Origin: a virus
Strand: one strand, 5' to 3'
Length of the DNA: 32,985 bases
Virus record (IMG/VR): IMGVR_UViG_3300032284_000253
Coordinates: 1 to 32,985 of that record
Shown here: one piece after another, positions 6,245-12,925 of the stretch
How positions within the stretch are numbered: position 1 is the stretch's first letter
How the letters are laid out: every line of letters begins with the position of its first letter
The notes under the pieces: generated by a model
The model's database searches: none
Told to the model about the DNA's origin: nothing
The model's input: only the letters and a program-made list of their open reading frames with translations
Program-made: the position numbers and the translations under genes

Positions 6245-6749
6245 GGCTAGGCAAGGCGGGGCGTGGCGGGGCAAGGCGAGGATCGGCACGGCGCGGCGGG
6301 GCTGGGCGAGGCAAGGAATGGCGGGGCGTTGCCCGGCATGGCAAGGCAAGGCAAGGATTCATTAGTAAATTTTGCGTGGCGGGGCAAGGCTATGCCGGGC
6401 GCGGCGTGGCAGGGACCGGCGGGGCTAGGCAAGGCGCGGTAGGGCGAGGCAAGGCAAGGATTCATTAGTAAATTTTGCGTGGCGGGGCGCGGCGCGGCAT
6501 GGCGAGGCACGGCACGGCGTGGCAAGGCAAGGCGAGGATTCATTAGTCAATTTTGCACGGCGGGGCTAGGCAGGGCGAGGCGAAGTTTAATTAGTCAATT
6601 TTTCCGGGCGAGGATGGGCAAGGCGCGGATAGGCTCGGCGTGGCATGGAAAGGCGCGGAGAGGCAAGGCTAGATTCCATTAGTAAATTTTGCGTGGCGGG
6701 GCGTTGCCCGGCGTGGCAAGGCATGGCAAGGTACGGCACGGCAAGGCTA
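6245..6749 (+). repeat. Degenerate GGCNN pentamer array divided by AT-rich boxes
   Basis: This 505-base stretch has no credible gene. It consists of about 75 pentamers of form GGCNN (GGCAA, GGCGG, GGCGT, GGCGA, GGCAC and others) in six runs of about 22, 16, 11, 5, 12 and 11 units, divided by five AT-rich boxes. Four of the five runs that follow a box open with GGCGG. A few units deviate to GGANN, and three are TGCCN, each making a tiny hairpin with its left neighbour (GGGCGTTGCCC twice, GGCTATGCC once). A stretch of about 36 bases starting at 6320 is nearly repeated at 6695. The plus strand is G-rich, so a transcript could form G-quadruplexes or R-loops. Frames crossing it are artefacts of a 5-base period. 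Confidence 0.9.
6356..6693 (+). repeat. Five-copy AT box family within the array
   Basis: Copies lie at 6356-6376, 6459-6479, 6537-6557, 6586-6605 and 6672-6693. The core is ATTAGT(A/C)AATTTT, usually preceded by GATTC and followed by GCG and then a new GGC run. Copies 1 and 2 are identical. Copy 3 has C for A in the core, copy 4 lacks GATTC, and copy 5 has one extra C. Starts are about 103, 78, 49 and 86 bases apart, so spacing is irregular. GATTC is a GANTC site, the CcrM methylation target in Alphaproteobacteria. Confidence 0.85.
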
Positions 6750-6755
6750 TCATTT

Positions 6756-7103
6756 ATGAAACGAGTTCGCATCACAGCTAAAATGAGGGTTGATATCTTC
6801 GAACGGCACGGCGGAATGTGTCATTTGTGCCAGATGAAGGTAATAGCCGGGGAGGACTGGGATGTTAGCCATCAGATACCTTTAGAAGCAGGAGGGCTAG
6901 ATGACGCATCGAACTGGCTCGTTGCTCATAGGAAGTGCCATCGCGTTCATACTGCTACTGTTGACGCTCCCCTCATCGCCAAAGTAAAACGAATACGTCA
7001 ACGCCATATAGGTGCTAAACAATCTAGAACGCCAATGCCATTTGGGCGAGGATCAAAATTCAAGCGCAAAATGGATGGAACTATCGTCAGGAGAGATGAA
7101 TGA
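6756..7103 (+). CDS. HNH endonuclease
   Basis: A 115-residue nuclease. The HNH core is clear: a zinc pair C22-x2-C25, then DWDVSHQIPLEAGG with H39, DDASNWLVAH with N53, and C61-H62. A basic C-terminal tail follows (KRIRQRHIG and FKRKMDGTIVRR), as in free-standing phage HNH proteins. The ATG at 6756 begins seven bases after the last pentamer, so AAGG in the array may serve as its ribosome site; earlier in-frame starts lie inside the repeat and are unlikely. Its role could be homing, packaging-related nicking or action on the neighbouring array. The sequence shows only the nuclease. It overlaps the next gene as ATGA. Confidence 0.85.
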   Translation: MKRVRITAKMRVDIFERHGGMCHLCQMKVIAGEDWDVSHQIPLEAGGLDDASNWLVAHRKCHRVHTATVDAPLIAKVKRIRQRHIGAKQSRTPMPFGRGSKFKRKMDGTIVRRDE

Positions 7104-7444
7104 AGTTTTTGATCACCATGAACATGCCTAGTGCAGTAGGGCATTTGGTTCACCAAGTTACCGTTGAGACCTCATGCACAACGATTGATGAAATGCTGGA
7201 CCTGTTGTCCAACAATGATTTTATCTTGGGAACTCAATGGTATCGTAAGAAAACCCCGGATGGGATGTATTGGGAGGACCGAGGACAGATTGTTATCAAC
7301 ACAACCCACGTTGGGAAAGTTCAAGTTTTCATCGAATATGGAAAGGATCTAAGCGATGACGAAGCCTACGCTGATATTGAATACAGCCGCCAAGACACTC
7401 GTGGAACGCGAGGAGCAGTACGGGGACGCAGACCCGTGCTTTGA
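7100..7444 (+). CDS. Hypothetical protein downstream of the HNH gene
   Basis: A 114-residue protein. The first 85 residues look like a small alpha-beta domain (KFLITMNMPSAVGHLVHQV, then DEMLDLLSNNDFILGTQWYR, WEDRGQIVINTTHVGKVQVF); the tail is short, basic and overlaps the next gene. I do not recognise the family. The sequence TTIDEMLDLL plus IVINTTHVGKVQV resembles small phage proteins that sit in accessory operons. It overlaps the HNH stop by ATGA, so both are probably translated together. Confidence 0.6.
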   Translation: MKFLITMNMPSAVGHLVHQVTVETSCTTIDEMLDLLSNNDFILGTQWYRKKTPDGMYWEDRGQIVINTTHVGKVQVFIEYGKDLSDDEAYADIEYSRQDTRGTRGAVRGRRPVL

Positions 7445-7766
7445 TCGCATCTCCAAGCTGGCAACAATCATCCTGAACAAGCCAATCTCACAATACGATG
7501 TAGCGATGATCCAAGTCGCAACAAAGCTGGGACGGCTTCAGGAGGCTCGGAACCATGACGATAACTATATTGATGCGATCAATTACATGGCCTTCGGAGC
7601 GCAGTTCGCTGCCCTTCAGGGTTCCATCGAGACCGCAGTCGAAGACGACTTCGCCGCGATTGCCCGCAAGTTTGCTCCGCGTCGTGCAAATATCCCGAAC
7701 GCGCCAACGCCTGATACTGCTAGCTACTCTAGCCCTATCAATGAGCCTCCTGTGGCTGGTGGATAA
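7356..7766 (+). CDS. DUF6378-like phage protein
   Basis: A 136-residue protein with the pattern of the phage DUF6378 family: TLVEREEQYGDADPCFDRISKLA, then ISQYDVAMIQVATKLGRLQEARNHDDNYIDAINYMAFG. This resembles a small all-helical metal-binding module of the MazG/HD-like kind, with acidic and histidine residues (HDDNYID) that could hold a metal, but no activity has been shown to my knowledge. A good ribosome site (GGAAAGGA) precedes the ATG. The gene overlaps the previous frame by 89 bases and is followed by a strong hairpin. Confidence 0.7.
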   Translation: MTKPTLILNTAAKTLVEREEQYGDADPCFDRISKLATIILNKPISQYDVAMIQVATKLGRLQEARNHDDNYIDAINYMAFGAQFAALQGSIETAVEDDFAAIARKFAPRRANIPNAPTPDTASYSSPINEPPVAGG

Positions 7767-7777
7767 GCCAAAAGTAA

Positions 7778-7802
7778 CCCCTCGCCCTAACTGGGCGGGG
7801 GG
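7778..7802 (+). terminator. Hairpin after the DUF6378-like gene
   Basis: A 10-base-pair stem (7778-7787 with 7793-7802, one G-U pair) with the 5-base loop TAACT lies 12 bases after a stop codon. It is very stable by inspection but lacks a U-tract. The next 128 bases before gcrA also hold the small palindrome CCTATAGG (7829-7836) and a TATGAT box (7870-7875) with no good -35. A separate transcription unit for gcrA is therefore possible. Confidence 0.5.
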
Positions 7803-7930
7803 CCTATCTCAAGGCGTATTCTGGCCGTCCTATAGGCCACTTGATATAGAATGCTTGAGGATGACAATCTATGATGAACTGTCCATCATATACCAGCCAG
7901 AATGCTTCTTTAAGCCATCTTGGAGATGAA

Positions 7931-8362
7931 ATGAGCGAAGAGCTTACCAACGATAAAGAGCTGATTTTGGAGATGTGGAAAAAAGGTAATTCAGCCAGAG
8001 ATATTGCTGCGGCTGTCGGCAAAACACGAAATTCAATCATGGGACTGATATATCGGCTCAGGTCAAAGGGATTGGTAGGATACCGGGTAGAGCCTGTCGT
8101 AAAACAGAAGGCGCGTCCAATGCCAAAAAATAAGGTAAGCCGCCCACCAAAGATGAAAAAAGCTCCGATCCCAAAGGTCAAGCCTTTGAAGGATTCCCAG
8201 CCAATCCCGTTCTATAAATTGGAACATTTTAACTGTAGATACATTGTATCCGATGGGATGCCCAAAGACTTTTTGTTCTGCGGGAAAGTGGTACTATCAG
8301 CACCGTACTGCACCGATCACAGAGCCTTGTGCTATACTAGGGATCAGGCCCGTGAAGGATGA
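7931..8362 (+). CDS. gcrA: GcrA-type cell-cycle regulator
   Basis: A 143-residue homologue of GcrA, which binds sigma-70 RNA polymerase and activates promoters carrying methylated GANTC sites. The N-terminal HTH is typical: EMWKKGNSARDIAAAVGKTRNSIMGLIYRL. After a basic linker (KKAPIPKVKPLK) comes the C-terminal part with NCRYIVSDG, FLFCGK and APYCTDHRALCYT, carrying the expected cysteine and histidine residues. The ATG with GGAGATGA upstream was chosen; an earlier frame start at 7871 lacks the family N-terminus. Phage copies may redirect host transcription or time late expression. This gene is the strongest host clue, because the family is known from Alphaproteobacteria. Confidence 0.9.
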   Translation: MSEELTNDKELILEMWKKGNSARDIAAAVGKTRNSIMGLIYRLRSKGLVGYRVEPVVKQKARPMPKNKVSRPPKMKKAPIPKVKPLKDSQPIPFYKLEHFNCRYIVSDGMPKDFLFCGKVVLSAPYCTDHRALCYTRDQAREG

Positions 8363-8630
8363 ATTGATAAAAACTGGATGGCATTGGCAATTTGGATGGC
8401 TTAGACGCCCGGAGCAAGACAATACATTTGGGTACTGCTACGAGGAACCAGATGGAGATTTGGTATATACCCCTCATGCTTGTCATGAAGAAGCTGCACA
8501 CTTGTATCAATGGAAAGACCAGAAAACCGGCGAAATGTATCTCACATTTAGGCGGAAACCTTCATCAAAAGCGAAACCCAAAAATGTCAATGATTCAACT
8601 AAACCCTACAATCCCTTTGACGACGCCTAA
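8352..8630 (+). CDS. Hypothetical protein, GTG start
   Basis: A 92-residue protein (KTGWHWQFGWLRRPEQDN, FGYCYEEPDGDLVYTPHACH, EEAAHLYQWKDQKTGEMYLTF). It is rich in aromatic residues and probably a small beta domain; no known motif is visible. The GTG at 8352 lies inside the end of gcrA with AGG upstream, giving an 11-base overlap; an ATG reading from 8244 would lie mostly within gcrA and is unlikely. It continues the accessory operon. Confidence 0.6.
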   Translation: MKDELIKTGWHWQFGWLRRPEQDNTFGYCYEEPDGDLVYTPHACHEEAAHLYQWKDQKTGEMYLTFRRKPSSKAKPKNVNDSTKPYNPFDDA

Positions 8631-8793
8631 AGGTCGCGCCCTTGCTCATTTCCTGATCGACAATGGGGATGAGCATCACCTGATGTGGGTATGCTTCCAA
8701 GACGAAACAGGTGAGTGCTGGGTGTGGCCTAACAATCAAATCAAAGCTAGAGATAACCCAACGATGAACAGAAACTTAAAAGAAACCAAATAA
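8590..8793 (+). CDS. Small conserved phage hypothetical protein
   Basis: A 67-residue protein beginning MIQLNPTIPLTTPKGRALAH and continuing HHLMWVCFQDETGECWVWPN. I recognise this pattern as a short conserved hypothetical found in many phages of Gram-negative hosts; its function is not known to me. It overlaps the preceding gene by 41 bases. An ATG two codons earlier (8584) is equally possible. Frames extending to 8392 are mostly inside the previous gene. Confidence 0.65.
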   Translation: MIQLNPTIPLTTPKGRALAHFLIDNGDEHHLMWVCFQDETGECWVWPNNQIKARDNPTMNRNLKETK

Positions 8794-8802
8794 GAGGATA
8801 AA

Positions 8803-8952
8803 ATGACATCCTATCTGGCGATCATTATTGGAATTACTTCTGTTTTTGCAGCAGTAGCAATTTTGATGTGGGTTGTAGCTCTGATTGTTTTTAAGGATGA
8901 TACCCCGCAGGATGATGAACCCTACGGGGACACCACAAACTATAAGCGTTAG
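8803..8952 (+). CDS. Short single-span membrane protein
   Basis: A 49-residue protein with a clear ribosome site (AAGAGG) nine bases after the previous stop. Residues 4-30 form one hydrophobic span (YLAIIIGITSVFAAVAILMW, then VVALIVF), followed by an acidic soluble tail (KDDTPQDDEPYGD). It could be a small holin-like or superinfection-related membrane protein, but it lies far from the lysis cassette on the other strand. Its stop codon TAG overlaps the TAA of the convergent tail fibre gene by two bases. Confidence 0.65.
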   Translation: MTSYLAIIIGITSVFAAVAILMWVVALIVFKDDTPQDDEPYGDTTNYKR

Positions 8953-10901
8953 GGGACCTTAGCCTCTAAGGCGGAAACCTTGGCAGAAAGCTCTTTCACA
9001 GCGTTGACCAAAGCAAACACAAGTTGACTTGTGTCAACCGATAAAAGTGTATTTCCTTCTGGGTCTGTAGTTTCACCAACCATAGAAGAAAATGGCGTGT
9101 TAAGAACGTCTTGAGCTAGCAATCCGGTATAAACAATACCGTTATCCGGCGTCCCATATTGACCGTTATATTGGTAGTTTATTGGATTAAGCTGGTTGAT
9201 AGCGGATATGCTGAGAGAATAATTTGTAACATTTTTCTTTGTTCTGCTGTCTGAAACATTTGTCCAAGTTGTAAATCCATAGGCATTTGCTGCCGTCATG
9301 GAAGAGCCAAGGCTAAAAGAACTGGTATTTACAAACCAACCAACATTTGTTACGCCACAGCTTACCAAACTGCTGTTCCCATAAATGGAACTATTCGCAG
9401 CAAAATTAAGTTGTACATATCCGGAAGCGGAACTAAGGCCTGCACTGGAAACTCCATTTAAAACAAAATTGTTCGCATTAACAGGCCCAGCTGATGCCGT
9501 AATTCCGCTGCTGCTGCTGGTCGAAATGCTTCCGCTTGTACTGATGACAGCAGAACCGCTCAAAGCGTTTGCGGTAGAAGCTGTTGTAGACGTAGCAGCA
9601 TTTCCGGAGCAACTTGCGGCTGTTGTTGCATTGGTTGCATTGGCAACTGCACCAGATACCTGAGACCCAGAAATGGAACCCGAAATAGTATTAGGCGTTC
9701 CAGATAGACTGACGCTGACTGCGCCGGTAGTTGGACTAGCCGTCAAGCTCAAGCCGCTAGAGCTGCTGGATGCACTGACAGACGAAACACCGCTGCTTGA
9801 TATAGAGACATTTGAGGCGCTCGTAATACGACCCTGAGCATCAACTGTGATCTGGGGAACCGTAGAAGAGCTGCCGTAGGTTCCTGCCCCCACAGACGTG
9901 TTAGCAAGGGCTAGGGTGCCAGCCGAATAGCTAAGACCTGTGCTGACAGCTATTTCCTCAACCGCCCCAGACGCTGCCGTTGTCCGGCCTAGAAGGCGAT
10001 TGGTAGCCATCGTCATTCCAGACGCTGTATATGCCCCTGTAAGCTGGGCACCGGGGATAGTGCTGGAAACAGACATGGCACTTGTACCATTGGCATATAG
10101 ATAGCCAAAAGTGCCAGCAACAGCGGCAATACCTGTTCCGCCAAATCGAGGGTCAAGCGTACCAGAAAGCGTAAAAGTTCCGCTTGTAGTGATCGGATTG
10201 GTAGAGCTGGACGTAAAAGTCAGCCCCATGTTGGTGGCTGCGGTCATCGCAATACTAGTGACCGATCCACCTCCGCCGCCGCCACCCGAATTGGGAAGCC
10301 ATGACGGGACACCGCTATTGAGAGTTAGGATATAGCCGTCTGTGCCTGCCGGAAGCTTGGAAAGTGTATTAATAGCAGAGGCGTAAATAATGTCGCCCTT
10401 GGCATAGCTGGATAGCCCTGTGCCACCATAGTTATAGGCGATTGGGGTAGAGATACTGAGATTGTTACCGGTCAGGCTTAGAGGAGCGGATACGTTCAAG
10501 TTGGCGTTGTCTGCCAAAATGACATTTCCACCATCGCTATAAACGAATGTACAGGCAGCCTTCACAGCCGTGACTGTAGATCCGGGGAAACCACCTGCTG
10601 AAGCAAGAGTAACTTTGTAAGCGCCGGAAGTTGTATTATCAACGATGTAATATCCACCTACGCCAGCGGGAAAATAAACCGTGACATCTGCACTAAGTGA
10701 ACCTTGAAGCAGAATATGAACATTCTGGCAATTCTCTTGCGTCAGCGTCACATTTGAGCTGCTCAAAGAAACTGGGAAAGATCCACCAAAAGCTTTATCA
10801 ATAATGTCCCAATCTTTGTTAACTGGAACATCCCACGCATCAACATCAGAATTATTAGAAGGCTTGATAATGGCTTTGTTGACCGTATAGGTGTAAGTCA
10901 T
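8949..10901 (-). CDS. Tail fibre with C-terminal S74 intramolecular chaperone
   Basis: A 650-residue fibre. The N-terminus (MTYTYTVNKAIIKPSNNSDV, then DVPVNKDWDIIDKAFGG) resembles virion-attachment parts of phage fibres. The middle is a long Ser/Thr/Gly-rich beta-repeat shaft with PIAYNYGGTGLSSY and RFGGTGIAAV. The last 101 residues are a peptidase-S74-type chaperone starting SDSRTKKNV at about residue 550, with LLAQDV and a terminal helix VNAVKELSAKVSALEAK for trimerisation. In this family the chaperone cuts itself off just before the SD motif after folding. This is the last gene of the leftward late operon and probably binds the host receptor. Confidence 0.85.
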   Translation of the reverse strand: MTYTYTVNKAIIKPSNNSDVDAWDVPVNKDWDIIDKAFGGSFPVSLSSSNVTLTQENCQNVHILLQGSLSADVTVYFPAGVGGYYIVDNTTSGAYKVTLASAGGFPGSTVTAVKAACTFVYSDGGNVILADNANLNVSAPLSLTGNNLSISTPIAYNYGGTGLSSYAKGDIIYASAINTLSKLPAGTDGYILTLNSGVPSWLPNSGGGGGGGSVTSIAMTAATNMGLTFTSSSTNPITTSGTFTLSGTLDPRFGGTGIAAVAGTFGYLYANGTSAMSVSSTIPGAQLTGAYTASGMTMATNRLLGRTTAASGAVEEIAVSTGLSYSAGTLALANTSVGAGTYGSSSTVPQITVDAQGRITSASNVSISSSGVSSVSASSSSSGLSLTASPTTGAVSVSLSGTPNTISGSISGSQVSGAVANATNATTAASCSGNAATSTTASTANALSGSAVISTSGSISTSSSSGITASAGPVNANNFVLNGVSSAGLSSASGYVQLNFAANSSIYGNSSLVSCGVTNVGWFVNTSSFSLGSSMTAANAYGFTTWTNVSDSRTKKNVTNYSLSISAINQLNPINYQYNGQYGTPDNGIVYTGLLAQDVLNTPFSSMVGETTDPEGNTLLSVDTSQLVFALVNAVKELSAKVSALEAKVP

Positions 10902-10909
10902 GGCAAACC

Positions 10910-12925
10910 TCAGATGTTCTGTTGAGCGATTTCAAGGGCTTTGGCGATATGGTCGTCATGAGCCGCGAGCAATGGTTCAGTCGTTTGATTGATGCGGTTC
11001 TTCGCAGCTTCTGCTGACCGTACAAGCGCATCGCCGCGATCTTCCGAGGAGACGCGACCGCCAGATTTGCGTTCTACGCGACCGCCTGTAGATTCAGGAA
11101 AATATGGACTTTGATAAGATGGTTTTGGCGGCGCTTGTGGGTTTGCACGTTCATATGCGTTAACTGATGCGGAGGCATAGGGCTGAGCGGCAACTGCTGC
11201 ATTCTTAACTATTTTCGCACCCAAAATTGGGGACGACTGAGACAAAACACCTAGACCATATGCGGCTTTTCCAAGGACATAAGGAGATGAAACAATAGGA
11301 ACAGCCGCAGCAGCCGCGCCTGTCTTCAAAGCGGTCCCAATGTCTCCCGTAAATCCTTGATGACCAGCTAGAATGCCAAGACCGCTAGTCAAAAGACCTT
11401 CCGCAACAGCTCGCATACCCCCCGGAGTTGGGTCATGCAACGCTGCCCCAGATACCATAAAAGGGATTTTTGGGTCTTTATCTGCAAGTCTTTGGAGAAC
11501 TTGTTGCGTTCCAATTTTACCACTGTCTCTTACCAATTTAGAGACAATAGAACTGGCAGCAGATTTAGACATTCCACCACTAGTTTTTTCAATATTATTC
11601 AAATCCGTTTGAAGTTGCTGCCATCCGCCCATAAGAGAGTCATATTCTGGCGCGACATCAGAAAGTCCTTTTCTGACAGCAGCATGAGCAGAAAGCATTG
11701 CATTTTTAGCATCCGTTGTTGGCTGCTTATATGCTTGATCGTATAGTTCTTGCTTTAACCGATCAAATCCAGCCAAAGTTCTTTCTGGAGAACCAGATGG
11801 ATATGCCTCTCTCATTGAGAGATGGTTTTCCAATTTATCTAAAACATCATGAGCACTCGGGTCCAACGCAAGATTACGAGGCCCTAGCTCTTGACGCTTT
11901 GCATCCAATGCATCCCGAATAGGTTGAATTGGGATGTCAGTCGTAGCAGCTCCAGAAAGAGCTTCCTTGGAGCTTTTCCATTTATTTATTTCTTCATTTT
12001 TAATTTCTGAAATAGCGTCCCTTAATGTATGTACAAACTTGACAGGATCTCCACCATTTTTCCCAGCATATTCATTGAACACTTGACGGATTTCAGGAGA
12101 TTGAGCCTGACCAGCCTTATAAGCTGTCTCAAAATTTACCTTGTCCCGACCAGTTAAGCCAGACGCCATCTTCTTTGCGATGCTTGGTATCACAGTTTGA
12201 GCGGTAAAATCAGCAGCTTTAATAGTACCCTTTAATGGGTCCATCACTGTCGATAATCCTGTCAATCCTTTACCAAGTGTAGATTCAGTTCCAGCAAGAG
12301 ACGACAAGCCCGTTATTGGAAGACTAATTGTTTGAAGATAACTAAAAGGATCTGTAGTAAGCATCTGCTTTAACGCAGCAGTATCTTCAGGTTTTCCCTG
12401 AATTGCACCATATGTTGCAGTAAATGGTTTTGCATATTCTGACCAGAAATGAAGTCGGCGTTCTTCTTGTTGGCGCATATCTTCATCAGTCATCGGCTTA
12501 CCGATACCGGATTCTTCAGGCGTAACCCACTGTTTTGCTAACGTAGAAGGCGTAAGAGTCTGCCCTTTAGCCATTGGTTGTGGTTCAGCGTAAGGAAGTT
12601 TCCTTACATCTCCACCAACTTCTGAAATTGCTTCAGGAGCTTTACCTTCAATTGCGCCAGACACCATTTTGAATGGCGCTGATAGTTGAGAAAGAAACGA
12701 CATAGGAGCGGCACGAGCCGTTCCTCCAGCCACTTCGCTCCACGGCATTGTATAATAATTAGGCTTTTTCTCTTCACCAGCGGCAAATGCCTCTTGCAAC
12801 TTTTGAGCCTCATCCCCTGTTTCAGGAAGAAAAACAGGAGACTTATATGATGCTCCATCCCCAGAAGCACTAGGAGCAGGTTGAACTGCAAAGAGATCAT
12901 CAAGTGAAGGTGTCTCGTCAGCCAT
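10910..12925 (-). CDS. Large virion protein, possible ejection protein
   Basis: A 671-residue, mostly helical protein. It has an acidic, proline-containing N-terminus (MADETPSLDDLFAVQPAP), a long helical middle with a hydrophobic glycine/alanine part near residues 520-580 (LLTSGLGILAGH, LKTGAAAAAVPIVSSPYVLG), and a C-terminus containing GGRVERKSGGRVSS followed by a helix (TTEPLLAAHDDHIAKALEIA). Placement directly after the giant virion protein, with a TGATG overlap, suggests a partner in a DNA-ejection channel as in short-tailed phages. The GGRV/RKSGG motif recurs in the giant protein. I know of no enzymatic function. The ATG at 12925 was preferred to the GTG one codon earlier. Confidence 0.6.
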   Translation of the reverse strand: MADETPSLDDLFAVQPAPSASGDGASYKSPVFLPETGDEAQKLQEAFAAGEEKKPNYYTMPWSEVAGGTARAAPMSFLSQLSAPFKMVSGAIEGKAPEAISEVGGDVRKLPYAEPQPMAKGQTLTPSTLAKQWVTPEESGIGKPMTDEDMRQQEERRLHFWSEYAKPFTATYGAIQGKPEDTAALKQMLTTDPFSYLQTISLPITGLSSLAGTESTLGKGLTGLSTVMDPLKGTIKAADFTAQTVIPSIAKKMASGLTGRDKVNFETAYKAGQAQSPEIRQVFNEYAGKNGGDPVKFVHTLRDAISEIKNEEINKWKSSKEALSGAATTDIPIQPIRDALDAKRQELGPRNLALDPSAHDVLDKLENHLSMREAYPSGSPERTLAGFDRLKQELYDQAYKQPTTDAKNAMLSAHAAVRKGLSDVAPEYDSLMGGWQQLQTDLNNIEKTSGGMSKSAASSIVSKLVRDSGKIGTQQVLQRLADKDPKIPFMVSGAALHDPTPGGMRAVAEGLLTSGLGILAGHQGFTGDIGTALKTGAAAAAVPIVSSPYVLGKAAYGLGVLSQSSPILGAKIVKNAAVAAQPYASASVNAYERANPQAPPKPSYQSPYFPESTGGRVERKSGGRVSSEDRGDALVRSAEAAKNRINQTTEPLLAAHDDHIAKALEIAQQNI

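Noticed and set aside
6245-6749. CRISPR array
   Set aside because: The AT boxes look like direct repeats, but spacing varies from about 49 to 103 bases, the intervals are GGCNN pentamers rather than unique spacers, and no cas genes are present.
6156-6775. Several open frames of 60-100 codons on both strands across the pentamer array
   Set aside because: A GC-rich 5-base period gives stop-poor reading in many frames. The products are low-complexity and in conflict with each other.
7871-7930. Upstream extension of gcrA
   Set aside because: The added residues do not match GcrA N-termini, while the ATG at 7931 has a good ribosome site and the family start.
8903-8929. Hairpin CCCCG/CGGGG as a terminator of the rightward operon
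   Set aside because: Only five outer pairs, no U-tract, and it lies within the coding part of the small membrane protein.
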